A stretch of DNA of 64,000 bases from Bacillota bacterium (lineage in GTDB: Bacteria; Bacillota; Clostridia; Acetivibrionales; DSM-1351), in the NCBI GenBank assembly GCA_023409265.1, contig JAEYHZ010000014.1, forward strand, positions 310,001 to 374,000, given 5' to 3'. Below the pieces are notes generated by a model. The model had not been told where the DNA came from. It was given only the letters and a program-made list of their open reading frames with translations, and ran no database searches. Below are positions 51,209 to 61,021 of this stretch, piece after piece. The translations under genes and the position numbers were made by a program. Each line of letters opens with the position of its first letter. The stretch's first letter is position 1.

Positions 51209-52183
51209 ATGCGGCTTAATCCGGTTGCTTTTGCTGAACGCAAGAGCGTTTTACCTAAAAATATATTTCTTGCAACTTTATATATAATTGTTCTCCTTTG
51301 TCTTGCAATAGGTGTTATTTCTTTTATTTCAGCCTGGAAAATAACACATCCTCCCAAGATAACAACACCTCAGATATCGTCTAATATCGCACCTGATTAT
51401 AAAAATATCAGTTTTTACTGCAGTGAGTCGAAAGAAAAAATCAACGGTTGGTTTTTCCCCTCCTTAGGCTCAAAAACCACCGTTCTCATGGTTCACAGCT
51501 ATGGCCGTAACAGACTGCAATTTGATGAAGAAACCTTTAAATTAATCACAAGATTAAATAATGAAGGCCTTAATGTTATGTCAATTGATTTGAGGGGTTC
51601 AGGGAATTCGGCAGGTTCAATGTCAACCTTTGGAAAAAACGAAACGACCGATGTATTGACAGCAATTAAATATTTAAAACAGAATGAAACAGAAAAGATA
51701 CTGCTAATGGGCTTTTCAACAGGAGCTTCCTCATGCTTGTCCGCCATTTCAAAGTCTCCCTTCAAAGACAGTATATTAGGGGTAATTGCTGACAGTCCTT
51801 ATGCAACAGTTGATAATTATATAGAATATGCTACAAGAATAGAATCCTGGCTACCAGAGATCCCATTTAAATTTACGACAGAGTTTTTTGTAAAAAAACT
51901 AACAAAAGTTAGTGATGATATGGATTTAATACCACTAATACCATCAATTATTCCTACACCCATTCTGCTAATTGATGGTGCTCAGAATAATATGAATACT
52001 TCTGATAATACCAAGCTGCTTTATGAGCTGTACTATAGAAAATGTCCCGTGCCTGCCCACTACTGGAACTCGGGAGCTAAGGAATATGGCCAAAGCTTTA
52101 TGGAAGCTCCCGAAAAATATATGGACACTGTTGTAGAGTTTATCAGGGAGTGTGTGGAGGATGGGAAGGAAGCGGGAAAATAG
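51209..52183 (+). CDS. Membrane-anchored alpha/beta hydrolase
   Basis: 324 residues. One N-terminal membrane segment (22-45), then an alpha/beta hydrolase with the nucleophile Ser in GFSTGAS, and the oxyanion region MVHSYGRN. Probably faces outside the cell. Substrate unknown. GGAGGTTTTAACC before the ATG, its own terminator behind. Confidence 0.88.
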   Translation: MRLNPVAFAERKSVLPKNIFLATLYIIVLLCLAIGVISFISAWKITHPPKITTPQISSNIAPDYKNISFYCSESKEKINGWFFPSLGSKTTVLMVHSYGRNRLQFDEETFKLITRLNNEGLNVMSIDLRGSGNSAGSMSTFGKNETTDVLTAIKYLKQNETEKILLMGFSTGASSCLSAISKSPFKDSILGVIADSPYATVDNYIEYATRIESWLPEIPFKFTTEFFVKKLTKVSDDMDLIPLIPSIIPTPILLIDGAQNNMNTSDNTKLLYELYYRKCPVPAHYWNSGAKEYGQSFMEAPEKYMDTVVEFIRECVEDGKEAGK

Positions 52184-52214
52184 AGACTGTGGGAAATAAA
52201 GTCGTAGAAATTAG

Positions 52215-52250
52215 AAGCTGGAGAAATTAAACTCTTCTCCAGCTTTCGTT
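52215..52250 (+). terminator. Terminator after the hydrolase gene
   Basis: Perfect 11-bp stem AAGCTGGAGAA / TTCTCCAGCTT, then TCGTT. It could also serve the converging sugar operon. Confidence 0.75.
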
Positions 52251-52341
52251 AAGCAGTATAAATCCTCGAACAGGCCACAATGTATCTTATCTATATGTGG
52301 ATGGAATTATCGTACTAAAATCAGAAAAACTATCAATTATT

Positions 52342-53856
52342 CTAAATCTCAGGAATAGTATCCTTATTTAATAAACTTCTTAAATAAGCTCTATCGATCT
52401 TACCATTTATATTTTCGGGTATGTTTTTAAAGTATACGTAGTCTGAAGGTATCATATGGTTTGGTAACATATCCATTAAAAAATTAACTAGGCATTCTTT
52501 GTTAATTTCATTTTTCGCCTGGTAAAATGCTACAATCTGTTTAGATATATTATCATATTGAACACAAGATTTTTCTACTCCATCAAACGCATTTATAACA
52601 CACTCAATTTCACCAGGTTCAATTCTATGCCCCATGTGTTTTATTTGATAATCTTTCCTGCAGAGATATGTCATTACGCCATTTTCATCAACACTTACAA
52701 TATCTCCAGTTTTATATAACATCTCTCTGTATTTAGAGTTTTTGGGATTTTGTACAAAAACAGAATTAGTTTTATCTTGGTCATTATAATACCCATAAGT
52801 GACGCATATTCCACTAATATATAATTCTCCTTTACCATTACTCACAACTATCTCATCATCATCAGAGATTATATATGAACTTACATTTTTTCTAGCCTTA
52901 CCCAATGGTATTGCTTTATTATCAGATATACTATCAATTACATAGTAACAGCTTGCATCAGTAGTTTCAGTGGCACCATATAGATTAGCAAATACCGTTT
53001 GTGGAAGATTAGCCCTCCAATAGTTTAATTGTTTAGTTGGCATAGGTTCTCCACAGAATAATACTTTTTTTAGAGTAGTTAATGAAATATCATCGAATAC
53101 TTTCATGTCTGCGACCATACTTAGTACGGATGGAACCCAAAAAATAAGATCAATCTTATTATCCTCAATATATTGCATAAGCTTCTTTGGAAAAGTAAAA
53201 AGCCGTTCGTTTATCAAATGTACAGTCGCACCAATCTTAAGTGAGCTAAAAATATCAAAGACCGAATTTACATAATGAAGCGGAGCCTGGTTACCAAAAA
53301 TAGTATTTTTAGTAATATTAAAAGTTTCTATCGCCCAATTTGTATATTCATCAATACAAATATGTGGTGTTACAACACCCTTTGGTATACCGGTTGAACC
53401 AGACGTAAACAATACATAAGCAGGATCAGTGTCTTTAGTTTTACTGGTATCTATTAAAATATCAAGAGTAGAGTCAAAACTTATCTCATCAATAAAAATA
53501 AGCTCATTTTGCGAGGATACTAATGTATTATATTGTTTTTTTGTAATGATAACTGATGGTTTAAGTTGAGATATAATTTTGTCAATTCGAGCAGCTGGAG
53601 ACTTTACATCTATTGGACTGTAAAAGTTACCACTATACATAACACCTAAAATTGTGCTTATAATGTCAGAGCCTTTTTCTAATAAAATAGCAATTGGTTG
53701 ATTTTTTGTGTGTAATCTATTACAAAGTATAAATGCTATTTCCAGGGATTTTCCATATAACTGCTTATATGTAGTTGTTGATTCCTTGTCTACTATAGCA
53801 GGTTTATCAGGATAACTATTCACGTTACGTTCAAAAAATTTTAATAACTTTAGCAT
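52342..53856 (-). CDS. Stand-alone adenylation (AMP-binding) enzyme
   Basis: 504 residues. NRPS-type A domain: FTSGSTGIPKG (A3, about 150), YGATETT (A5), YKTGD (A7), the hinge region, and NGKIDR with the catalytic Lys about 484 (A10). At the A4 position, where amino-acid-activating domains have F-D-x-S, this protein has Y-V-N-S, so the Asp that binds the alpha-amino group is missing. Probably loads an acid other than a plain alpha-amino acid onto the carrier protein encoded in the same operon (56633-56845). Last gene of the operon. Confidence 0.85.
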   Translation of the reverse strand: MLKLLKFFERNVNSYPDKPAIVDKESTTTYKQLYGKSLEIAFILCNRLHTKNQPIAILLEKGSDIISTILGVMYSGNFYSPIDVKSPAARIDKIISQLKPSVIITKKQYNTLVSSQNELIFIDEISFDSTLDILIDTSKTKDTDPAYVLFTSGSTGIPKGVVTPHICIDEYTNWAIETFNITKNTIFGNQAPLHYVNSVFDIFSSLKIGATVHLINERLFTFPKKLMQYIEDNKIDLIFWVPSVLSMVADMKVFDDISLTTLKKVLFCGEPMPTKQLNYWRANLPQTVFANLYGATETTDASCYYVIDSISDNKAIPLGKARKNVSSYIISDDDEIVVSNGKGELYISGICVTYGYYNDQDKTNSVFVQNPKNSKYREMLYKTGDIVSVDENGVMTYLCRKDYQIKHMGHRIEPGEIECVINAFDGVEKSCVQYDNISKQIVAFYQAKNEINKECLVNFLMDMLPNHMIPSDYVYFKNIPENINGKIDRAYLRSLLNKDTIPEI

Positions 53857-53925
53857 AGAAAACTCCTACCTTTCATAATAAAAATAATATCATAAGAGAC
53901 TTGTAAATTAATGAATTAAATCATT

Positions 53926-55329
53926 CTAGTAATTATCAAAAATTGAAAGAATAAACTGACGGCTTATGTCATCGTACTGACAAATGTTACATAATTCTGC
54001 ACACAATAAAAAAAATGTATTTTTATTATTCGATTTTTCAACAAACGCTAATATATTATCTACTTCTTCACTATTTCCTGATAATAAAAATATCATTACT
54101 TGAAATGCAAGGATTGAAATACATTGAGGATTCATAGTCTTAATTTCTACAAACTTAGATAATAATACATCAAAATCATCTTGGCGCATGTTTGGACCAA
54201 TTAAATTAATTAATGAATTACGTGTACCTTTTGTTATTACTAGTTTCTTATATTGTCCTTGTTCAATCATATCAACATTAAAGGTGTTTGATTTCCTTAA
54301 GATATCTTCATATAATATTATCTGTGACAGAGTTGTGTATCCTCTATCATAAAGCTTTATTATATATGATTTATAATCAGATGGTTTGATAGTTGCTGTT
54401 TTTCCATCGGAAATATTTAGAGCAAGGACTTTTCTGATACACTTTAAAATATCGAAAACACAGTCATTACAAAAAATATAAACATGTCTAAAAATATCAC
54501 TATTGATAAGTTGCTCGAATTCTTTAAAAATATTTTGATTTGAATATCCTCCGGTTATACATATCTTATCCAAAGTAATAATAATGTACTGAGCAAGTAC
54601 ACCAAAAAAATCAGTATACAAGTTAGACAATAGTCCCCAGTTTGAAATTAGATATAATGTCTCATTATAAAATGAATAAAGTTTTTCAATATATTGATTT
54701 AAAGTAATAGTTCGGAAATATCCATGATGACAGTAAGAAGAGTTAATTGCCAGTATACTATTACAGTGCAAAAAAGATTTCATAGAAAAAATATTATCCG
54801 GTGCTAAAAAATCTAAAATGCAATTATCTATATTATTTAATACAAATTCTGTATTATAAAGTCGATTTAGATAATTCAACACCATTAATCCTTCTATTTC
54901 TCTTGCTATGTATAAGAAGCTATTAGCAAAACATTTTTCAGTTAATATAGTACTCGTCGAAAAAATATTCCATTCAGCCTTTGGAGTTAATTCTCTTACC
55001 TTAACATAATCATGTATTCTTCCAAAAAGGATCAACCCAACATTATTATTAGACTCAGTTATTTTTTTCATTTTTTCAACGAAGTCTTTTTCTAGGTAAT
55101 CAGGTGCCTTAATTATATATATATAATCTGAACTTATCTTCTTAAGAATAGTTACTAAGTCGTTCTTCCAATCAACAACTTTAAAATAATCTTGCATAGA
55201 CATATCAGTTATACTTGATAATACATATACCTCATCAAACGATTCCTTCTGGGAATAAATACTATCTAAAGTAATCCTGTAATCAGTTGCAGAATCAATA
55301 ATTACTACTGCTGCAATAGCATTCATCAC
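53926..55329 (-). CDS. Glycosyltransferase-A-like protein, unknown
   Basis: 467 residues. The start (AIAAVVIIDSATDYRITLDSIYSQ) follows the beta-alpha pattern of GT2 enzymes and SDYIYIIKAPDYLEKDF fits the DxD neighbourhood loosely, without a clear DxD. The rest is helical and unlike known transferases. Overlaps the DUF6270-like gene by four bases; 69 bases separate it from the adenylation gene. Assignment is tentative. Confidence 0.55.
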   Translation of the reverse strand: MMNAIAAVVIIDSATDYRITLDSIYSQKESFDEVYVLSSITDMSMQDYFKVVDWKNDLVTILKKISSDYIYIIKAPDYLEKDFVEKMKKITESNNNVGLILFGRIHDYVKVRELTPKAEWNIFSTSTILTEKCFANSFLYIAREIEGLMVLNYLNRLYNTEFVLNNIDNCILDFLAPDNIFSMKSFLHCNSILAINSSYCHHGYFRTITLNQYIEKLYSFYNETLYLISNWGLLSNLYTDFFGVLAQYIIITLDKICITGGYSNQNIFKEFEQLINSDIFRHVYIFCNDCVFDILKCIRKVLALNISDGKTATIKPSDYKSYIIKLYDRGYTTLSQIILYEDILRKSNTFNVDMIEQGQYKKLVITKGTRNSLINLIGPNMRQDDFDVLLSKFVEIKTMNPQCISILAFQVMIFLLSGNSEEVDNILAFVEKSNNKNTFFLLCAELCNICQYDDISRQFILSIFDNY

Positions 55330-56609
55330 TTTTTACTCCCCCTTGTATCAATATATCCGGAAATTTCTCTTGCAATATTATAATATAATTCAGGCTGATA
55401 ATGTAACGGGTCAACTGAGGCTTCAGTATACGTTCGTGGAAGAAAGCCATCCCTTATATCAATAACAAGCATTTGTGGTATTCTTTCAAGGATGTGTCTA
55501 TGATAGATTTCTATCCTTCCTGTCATTTCAGGATGTCTAGGGGTACTAAAGTAGACTGGATACTCACTAGTTAAGAGAAAGTTACACCAATTCATTCTAA
55601 TAAGAATGATATTTTCGGGAGTGTACTTGTCCAATATCTTGTCGATAAATTTATCAAGATATTCTATGAATAATTGAATAGGAATATCGATTGGAGCTAT
55701 CTGATTTACAGGTGGAAACTCACTGAATTTAGTGTTATAAGTTTCGAAATGAATAGCTACATACTTTTTCTCATACTCCCAATAGGAAAACAGAATTTCT
55801 TCCATTGCAATATCAAATATAAAGTAATCGCCATGGCTATCCAACAGCCTATTAAATGATAATTTATTAAATTTATCTAAAACACTCTGCTTTGGTTTAT
55901 TACAGTATGTTTGTAGTATATTAGACTCTTTCAGTTCAAACGACGGCGTTATTGCTTCCATAATTCCTGTTAACATGATGGAATTCTTTATTTTGATCCA
56001 GGATGGAAGTTCGCGGGCAATCATATTTGATACACAGATACCAAATATATCAACAGTAACATTTTTAGTTATTAGAGTATTCGTCATTTTATATCTATTA
56101 AATATGATATCCAATTCACGCTCACAAAGATTGTTTTCTTCTGATACTAATTTTGACAAAAATATATTATAGCCTTCTTCGTAAGAGGTAAAATATAAGG
56201 GAATTGAATCAATTAAGTCCTTATTGATTATTCTTACATTGTAAGAGTTTTCAATGTATTGTGATGATGCTAAAACTGATAAAAATTGTGATATACTAAT
56301 ATTTAAATTTGAAGTATAGTCGATAATGAATTTGTTTCTTAATGCTGTGTTTAATATAAAAGCTTTATTTAAATTATTTATAAAAATATTTTTTTTAAGA
56401 CTATAAAGAAAACTATATAGTCTTCTTAATTTTACAGAAAATAAAACAAAAATAGTTTTTTCTAAGTTCATAACATAAGATTCTAGTTCTTTTATTCCAG
56501 AATAAGAGAATTCAAAATTTGTACACTTTGTATTAGATCCTGATATCAATGTTGTTTGAATATAAAAATCATCTATATAAATACCACAATACTGCATAGA
56601 TTTTAACAT
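55326..56609 (-). CDS. DUF6270-like (SGNH-fold) protein
   Basis: 427 residues. The C-terminal third (FIDKILDKYTPENIILIRMN, RIEIYHRHILERIPQMLVIDIRD, ...DPLHYQPELYYNIAREI) matches the pattern of DUF6270/SGNH-hydrolase-like proteins often found in surface glycan clusters. The N-terminal Cys-Gly-x-x-x-S-D motif is degenerate (CGIYIDDFY). Could add or remove an acyl group; catalysis is doubtful. Confidence 0.6.
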   Translation of the reverse strand: MLKSMQYCGIYIDDFYIQTTLISGSNTKCTNFEFSYSGIKELESYVMNLEKTIFVLFSVKLRRLYSFLYSLKKNIFINNLNKAFILNTALRNKFIIDYTSNLNISISQFLSVLASSQYIENSYNVRIINKDLIDSIPLYFTSYEEGYNIFLSKLVSEENNLCERELDIIFNRYKMTNTLITKNVTVDIFGICVSNMIARELPSWIKIKNSIMLTGIMEAITPSFELKESNILQTYCNKPKQSVLDKFNKLSFNRLLDSHGDYFIFDIAMEEILFSYWEYEKKYVAIHFETYNTKFSEFPPVNQIAPIDIPIQLFIEYLDKFIDKILDKYTPENIILIRMNWCNFLLTSEYPVYFSTPRHPEMTGRIEIYHRHILERIPQMLVIDIRDGFLPRTYTEASVDPLHYQPELYYNIAREISGYIDTRGSKK

Positions 56610-56632
56610 ACCCTTCCCCCTGTTATATTCTT

Positions 56633-56845
56633 TTAACTAAGTAGTTTGCATAAATCACCGACAGTCTCACAGTTTTTAATACTTTCATAGGTCAGCCGAC
56701 TATTTGCAGGAACACAAGAAAGGAGCCTCATCATTGATAAAGAGTCCCATTCTGCAACATCAATAAGTTCCATCTCTTCTTCCAATGTATTGTATGAAAT
56801 ATTCAATACTCTTTCAATTAATTCAATTTTTTGTTTACTATTCAT
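56633..56845 (-). CDS. Acyl carrier protein
   Basis: 70 residues, slightly short. The phosphopantetheine site is Ser35 in EWDSLSMM; helical, acidic layout is typical. Between the glycosyltransferase and the DUF6270-like gene; the adenylation enzyme in the same operon is its likely loading partner, as in DltA/DltC pairs. Confidence 0.85.
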   Translation of the reverse strand: MNSKQKIELIERVLNISYNTLEEEMELIDVAEWDSLSMMRLLSCVPANSRLTYESIKNCETVGDLCKLLS

Positions 56846-56862
56846 ATAAATAATTATCTCCC

Positions 56863-58386
56863 TTAGTCTTTTTTTATACAGAACAAATAATCTTTAACAA
56901 GTAGATTATGAAGTGTTGAATTTACATCACTAACTAAGGTTGTACCCTGTATAATAGAACTTAACTTATTAGCAAATTCCTGGTTTACATTTAGAAACTC
57001 AGTAGAAATCTCGACTTTACTTATATTTAATGTAGCTAAACAGGTGCGTATTTCATTAACATGTATATTTATTGGCATATCGTTATCAAATTCTATTTTA
57101 CAATCTAACGAATTTAACCACATTCGAGCATCATAAGTATTTCTTAATTTAAACAAAATTGTAGCTCCGGAAGACCCTAAATCAATAAGTTTTTGTAACA
57201 GTTTTATAGGTTCGTTATATAAGTTTATGGGCTCACCCAGTATTATAAAATCATAGTTATTACTTAATAAGTGTTCTTGTATAAAGTCAATTCTGTCACA
57301 GTATACATTGTTACAAATTGTACATAGATCCAAGTAATATTTAGCCGTAGTTGTAAATGCCATTGATACCAAATTTAAAATTCCCATTGTTCGCAATTTG
57401 TTTCTTATTTCTAGAATTGGCGTGCCGCAGCGAACATCTATTCCTAAAATAAATGGTACTTGAGATTTTACAATGTTATTTTGATTAATTAATCCAATTA
57501 GTGCTTTATCAAAATTATTCATATCATTCCAAGGATCGAGTCCGTAAAATTTATCTCTATAATTTTTTCTTCCAGACTCTAGTGATTTTTCAAAATCTTC
57601 AGGGTTTTTACCCTCCATTTTTTTATAATCATGGTCATGGTGGACAAACGTATCCCCACAGGCGACAAGCTTATACCCTGCACGTCTTATTCTGCAAAAG
57701 TAATCGTCATCAGTAAAGTCATAGTAAAAACCCTGATCTGGAATTCCAACTATATCAAGAATATCCCTTCGAAAGATATGAACAATGGCAATTAAACGCA
57801 TGCGTTCCTCCCATTTTAGAGGATTATGGACATTAAATTGAGCAGCTTTTTCTTGCATTTCCTGTAGATTGCTGAAACCCAAGTCAACTGATTGTAAATT
57901 ACTTAAATTTGAACCCATTGGTGCAGCAATCCCAATTTTATCATCTGACTCTAAACATATTAATAGGTTGGATAACCAATTTACAGTAACGTAGGCATCG
58001 TTGGGAACTAATACAAAATATTTACCCTCAAATAAGCTTAATGCCTTTTTGATTGCATAATTAGAACCAATGTTTTTTGTTATTTTAATAATCTTTTTAT
58101 TGGAATAACTGATTGATTGAAAAAACTCTAATGTATCATCGGTTGAACCGTTATCAACAAGCATTAGTTCATAATTAAAACTACTTGTATGTTCCAATAC
58201 ATATTTAATGCAATTTTTTGTTTTATCCAATCTGTTATAGGCTACTATACAAATTGTGACTATAGGTGAGCCTGGAGTTTGTGTTGCCCTATAAGCATTA
58301 TGACGAGTTTCATAAATATCCTGTCCTGGTAAAGGTTGTTGAGCATAATCAGAATTTACTACTATTGGTTCTACATAGTTGGCCAT
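56863..58386 (-). CDS. GT2 glycosyltransferase with degenerate methyltransferase-like tail
   Basis: 507 residues from ATG 58386 (GGAG six bases before); GTG 58398 lies before the RBS. Residues about 40-300: GT2 domain with VTICIVAYNRLDKTKNC, LVDNGSTDDTLEF, the acceptor DDDYFCRIRRAG block and HHDHDY. Residues about 315-500: a SAM-methyltransferase-like fold where motif I (GxGxG) reads GIDVRCGTPILEI, so cofactor binding is doubtful. Such GT2-methyltransferase fusions occur in flagellar and surface glycan islands. Confidence 0.83.
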   Translation of the reverse strand: MANYVEPIVVNSDYAQQPLPGQDIYETRHNAYRATQTPGSPIVTICIVAYNRLDKTKNCIKYVLEHTSSFNYELMLVDNGSTDDTLEFFQSISYSNKKIIKITKNIGSNYAIKKALSLFEGKYFVLVPNDAYVTVNWLSNLLICLESDDKIGIAAPMGSNLSNLQSVDLGFSNLQEMQEKAAQFNVHNPLKWEERMRLIAIVHIFRRDILDIVGIPDQGFYYDFTDDDYFCRIRRAGYKLVACGDTFVHHDHDYKKMEGKNPEDFEKSLESGRKNYRDKFYGLDPWNDMNNFDKALIGLINQNNIVKSQVPFILGIDVRCGTPILEIRNKLRTMGILNLVSMAFTTTAKYYLDLCTICNNVYCDRIDFIQEHLLSNNYDFIILGEPINLYNEPIKLLQKLIDLGSSGATILFKLRNTYDARMWLNSLDCKIEFDNDMPINIHVNEIRTCLATLNISKVEISTEFLNVNQEFANKLSSIIQGTTLVSDVNSTLHNLLVKDYLFCIKKD

Positions 58387-58387
58387 T

Positions 58388-59299
58388 TTAATCTCCACTT
58401 TCTATAAGAAGTTTTATTTTATTTACTAGTTTATCAGATGAATACCCATACTTATCAGCAAAATAGCCTCTATCTCCAGCAATTTTGGGGTATTCAAAAG
58501 AAGGAGATATACTTGTAATCTTAACTTCTGTAATATTGTTAGTCATTATATACTCACATAAAATAGAATATAGACCTGCATGCCCAAATTGTTCTTCTAT
58601 AACAATTATATTCTTATATTCAATCAATACATCTTTTATCATATTTCCAAGGCTTTTAAGCTTATCAATACACATAATAGAAAATTTATCATATTTTAAC
58701 GATGCTTCTAGTGCATATTCTAATGTACTTCCATAAGTCATTACTAGTGGATAATTACAATCTTTTTTAACTAAATAATAACAACAATCACCAATATCAT
58801 ATTCAGGATTATTTAAAATTAACTCTCCACCCACTCGTATATATGACGGTGAATTTGAGTGTAAAATGGCTTTAAAGCATTTCTTTACACCAAATTTAGT
58901 TGAAGGGGAGTAGATTTCGATATTTGGCAGAGCATTTAAACAACAGATGTCTTCTGCAGTTATATGAGGGCCACCCATAAGTGCAGCATCATAGCCAGTT
59001 GAAGTTCCCAATAAAATTACTGGAATATTTGGTATACATACATTACTTTTAATCTGATCTAGTGCTCTTAGCGTAATAAAACATGATAAACCATAGCATA
59101 TTACTCTGTAACCAACACTACTGAGACCAACAGCAGTACTTATTAGACTCTGTTCAGCTATCCCCACATTTAATGTTCTGTTAGGGAAGTCCCTTTGTAG
59201 ATCTATAAAAAAAGCTCCCCCCATGTCGGCGGTTAGGAAAAAAAAGGACTCATCTTCACTCATTACAGTTTTTATGTAACTAATTATCTCATTTCTCAT
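58388..59299 (-). CDS. Transketolase C-terminal subunit
   Basis: 303 residues: pyrimidine-binding domain (NVGIAEQ with the cofactor-activating Glu, 'FITLRALDQIK') and C-terminal transketolase fold. Its start overlaps the stop of the N-terminal subunit gene by four bases. The pair makes one thiamine-diphosphate enzyme that moves two-carbon units. Its place in a glycan operon suggests sugar chain extension rather than the pentose phosphate pathway. Confidence 0.9.
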   Translation of the reverse strand: MRNEIISYIKTVMSEDESFFFLTADMGGAFFIDLQRDFPNRTLNVGIAEQSLISTAVGLSSVGYRVICYGLSCFITLRALDQIKSNVCIPNIPVILLGTSTGYDAALMGGPHITAEDICCLNALPNIEIYSPSTKFGVKKCFKAILHSNSPSYIRVGGELILNNPEYDIGDCCYYLVKKDCNYPLVMTYGSTLEYALEASLKYDKFSIMCIDKLKSLGNMIKDVLIEYKNIIVIEEQFGHAGLYSILCEYIMTNNITEVKITSISPSFEYPKIAGDRGYFADKYGYSSDKLVNKIKLLIESGD

Positions 59300-60126
59300 A
59301 TACCTTCTCCATTAATGATTTTTAAGAGCTCATTCTGGGCAAGTTTCAGCATCTCTTTATCAACTGGCCGATAGTGCCAAATATTATTGTTTTCCATAAA
59401 AGAAACACCCTTTCCCTTAACAGTGTTACATATTATTGCTGAGGGTAAATCAGTCTTTCTATTATGCAGTGCTTCATATACTTCAGAAATATTATGACCA
59501 TCTACTACCTGGGTAAAAAAAGAAAAGGATTCAAATTTACTTTTTATGTTGTTCAGTGAACAATAATTATTAATATTACCAATACCACTTAGATTATTTT
59601 TATCTAATATCACAGTAAGATTATTCAACTTTAAATTTTCGCAAAGCAGTAACGCTTCCCAATTTGAGCCCTCATTTAGTTCACCGTCACCAATAATAAC
59701 ATATACATGCCCATTGTAATTTTTTGTTTTTAAACCATAACCTACCCCCACAGCCAAAGATAAACCTTGACCTAAAGATCCTGTTGAAAATTCATTATAA
59801 GGTGCCCAATAATTTGTATTTGTCGTAATAAATTGACCTGAAGATCCATACATATATAAATCATTATCAGATATTAAACCGTATTCATTAAGGGTAGCAG
59901 TTAACGCTCCAACTGCATGTCCCTTACTTAGTATTACTCTATCTCGTTCAAGAGAATAGCTCTTTAGTTTATTAATATTAATGCTAGAATAAATACAATT
60001 TAATATATCAATACAAGATAACGAAGAGCCAATATGCGATGCTTTTGATTTATGTATTATATCAAGGCATTTTAATCTTATTCGATTTGATCTCTGCTTT
60101 AAAGCCAATAACATCTTATCTTCCAT
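59296..60126 (-). CDS. Transketolase N-terminal subunit
   Basis: 276 residues. Thiamine-diphosphate domain: SKGHAVGAL, STGSLGQGLSLAVG, and the metal-binding VIGDGELNEGSNWEAL...DKNNLSG. Split, two-gene transketolases are common in clostridial sugar clusters. 21 bases behind the aldo/keto reductase gene; GGGGGTG before the ATG. Confidence 0.92.
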   Translation of the reverse strand: MEDKMLLALKQRSNRIRLKCLDIIHKSKASHIGSSLSCIDILNCIYSSININKLKSYSLERDRVILSKGHAVGALTATLNEYGLISDNDLYMYGSSGQFITTNTNYWAPYNEFSTGSLGQGLSLAVGVGYGLKTKNYNGHVYVIIGDGELNEGSNWEALLLCENLKLNNLTVILDKNNLSGIGNINNYCSLNNIKSKFESFSFFTQVVDGHNISEVYEALHNRKTDLPSAIICNTVKGKGVSFMENNNIWHYRPVDKEMLKLAQNELLKIINGEGI

Positions 60127-60147
60127 TACAACACCCCCTGTTCTAGA

Positions 60148-60996
60148 TTAATTGTAATCTCCCTTTAAAATATCTGGATAAACGCATGTTCTTAATCCTT
60201 TATCAAGAGAATCAATTTTATGCATTTCATCATTTGATAGTACAAAATCAAAAATATCGATGTTCTCTGCTAAATGACTCAGAGTTATTGCTTTTGGTAT
60301 AGGGATAACACCATTCTGTAAGTGCCACCTTAATACAATCTGTGATACAGTTTTTTTATGAGTAAAAGCAATATTATTGAGTAATTTATCGTCTAAAACT
60401 TTACCAATTGCTAATGGACTATATCCTTCAATCTTAATATTAAATTTTGAGTAATACTTGATTAGTTCTTTTTGAGTTAAATAAGGATGTAATTCTATTT
60501 GGTTTACGCTAGGTAGAATAGAACATTTTTTTAATAAAATTTCAAAATGCTTTATCTGAAAATTACTAATTCCTATTGATTTAACTAATCCTTCTGAATA
60601 TAATCTTTCTACGGCTTTGTATGTTTCTAGATATTTATTTGGGATTGGCCAATGAAGCATATATAAGTCTAAATACTCAACACCCAAACTAACTAAACTC
60701 TTCTCAAAAGCTTTTAAAGTATTATCATAGCCTTGCTCTGATATTCTCATTTTAGAAGTAATAAATATCTCTTCTCTATTAAGTTCACTTTGAATTATCG
60801 CCTTTCCAATTTGTTCTTCGTTAAAATATCCTGATGCAGTATCTAGTAATCTATAGCCAAGTTGAAAAGACAGTCTGACTTGATTTTGAACATGCTGTTC
60901 AGAACTAATCAATTCGGCAGATTTACCCTGATAGGTGCCTAATCCAATAATTGGAATGCTTTTACCGTTATTAAGTCTAACTGTTTTTATGTTCAG
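60148..60996 (-). CDS. Aldo/keto reductase with a CTG start
   Basis: 282 residues. Coding clearly continues upstream of the first usual start (TTG 60912): 28 codons of good family sequence (NIKTVRLNNGKSIPIIGLGT) precede it without any ATG/GTG/TTG. The only reasonable start is CTG at 60996, seven bases after AAGGTGG. Catalytic set present: Asp and Tyr in DTASGY, Lys in FITSKM, His in MLHWP. An NAD(P)H reductase of aldehydes or ketosugars; fits beside the transketolase. Confidence 0.85.
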   Translation of the reverse strand: MNIKTVRLNNGKSIPIIGLGTYQGKSAELISSEQHVQNQVRLSFQLGYRLLDTASGYFNEEQIGKAIIQSELNREEIFITSKMRISEQGYDNTLKAFEKSLVSLGVEYLDLYMLHWPIPNKYLETYKAVERLYSEGLVKSIGISNFQIKHFEILLKKCSILPSVNQIELHPYLTQKELIKYYSKFNIKIEGYSPLAIGKVLDDKLLNNIAFTHKKTVSQIVLRWHLQNGVIPIPKAITLSHLAENIDIFDFVLSNDEMHKIDSLDKGLRTCVYPDILKGDYN

Positions 60997-61021
60997 ATTT
61001 ATACCACCTTGTCCAAATTTT

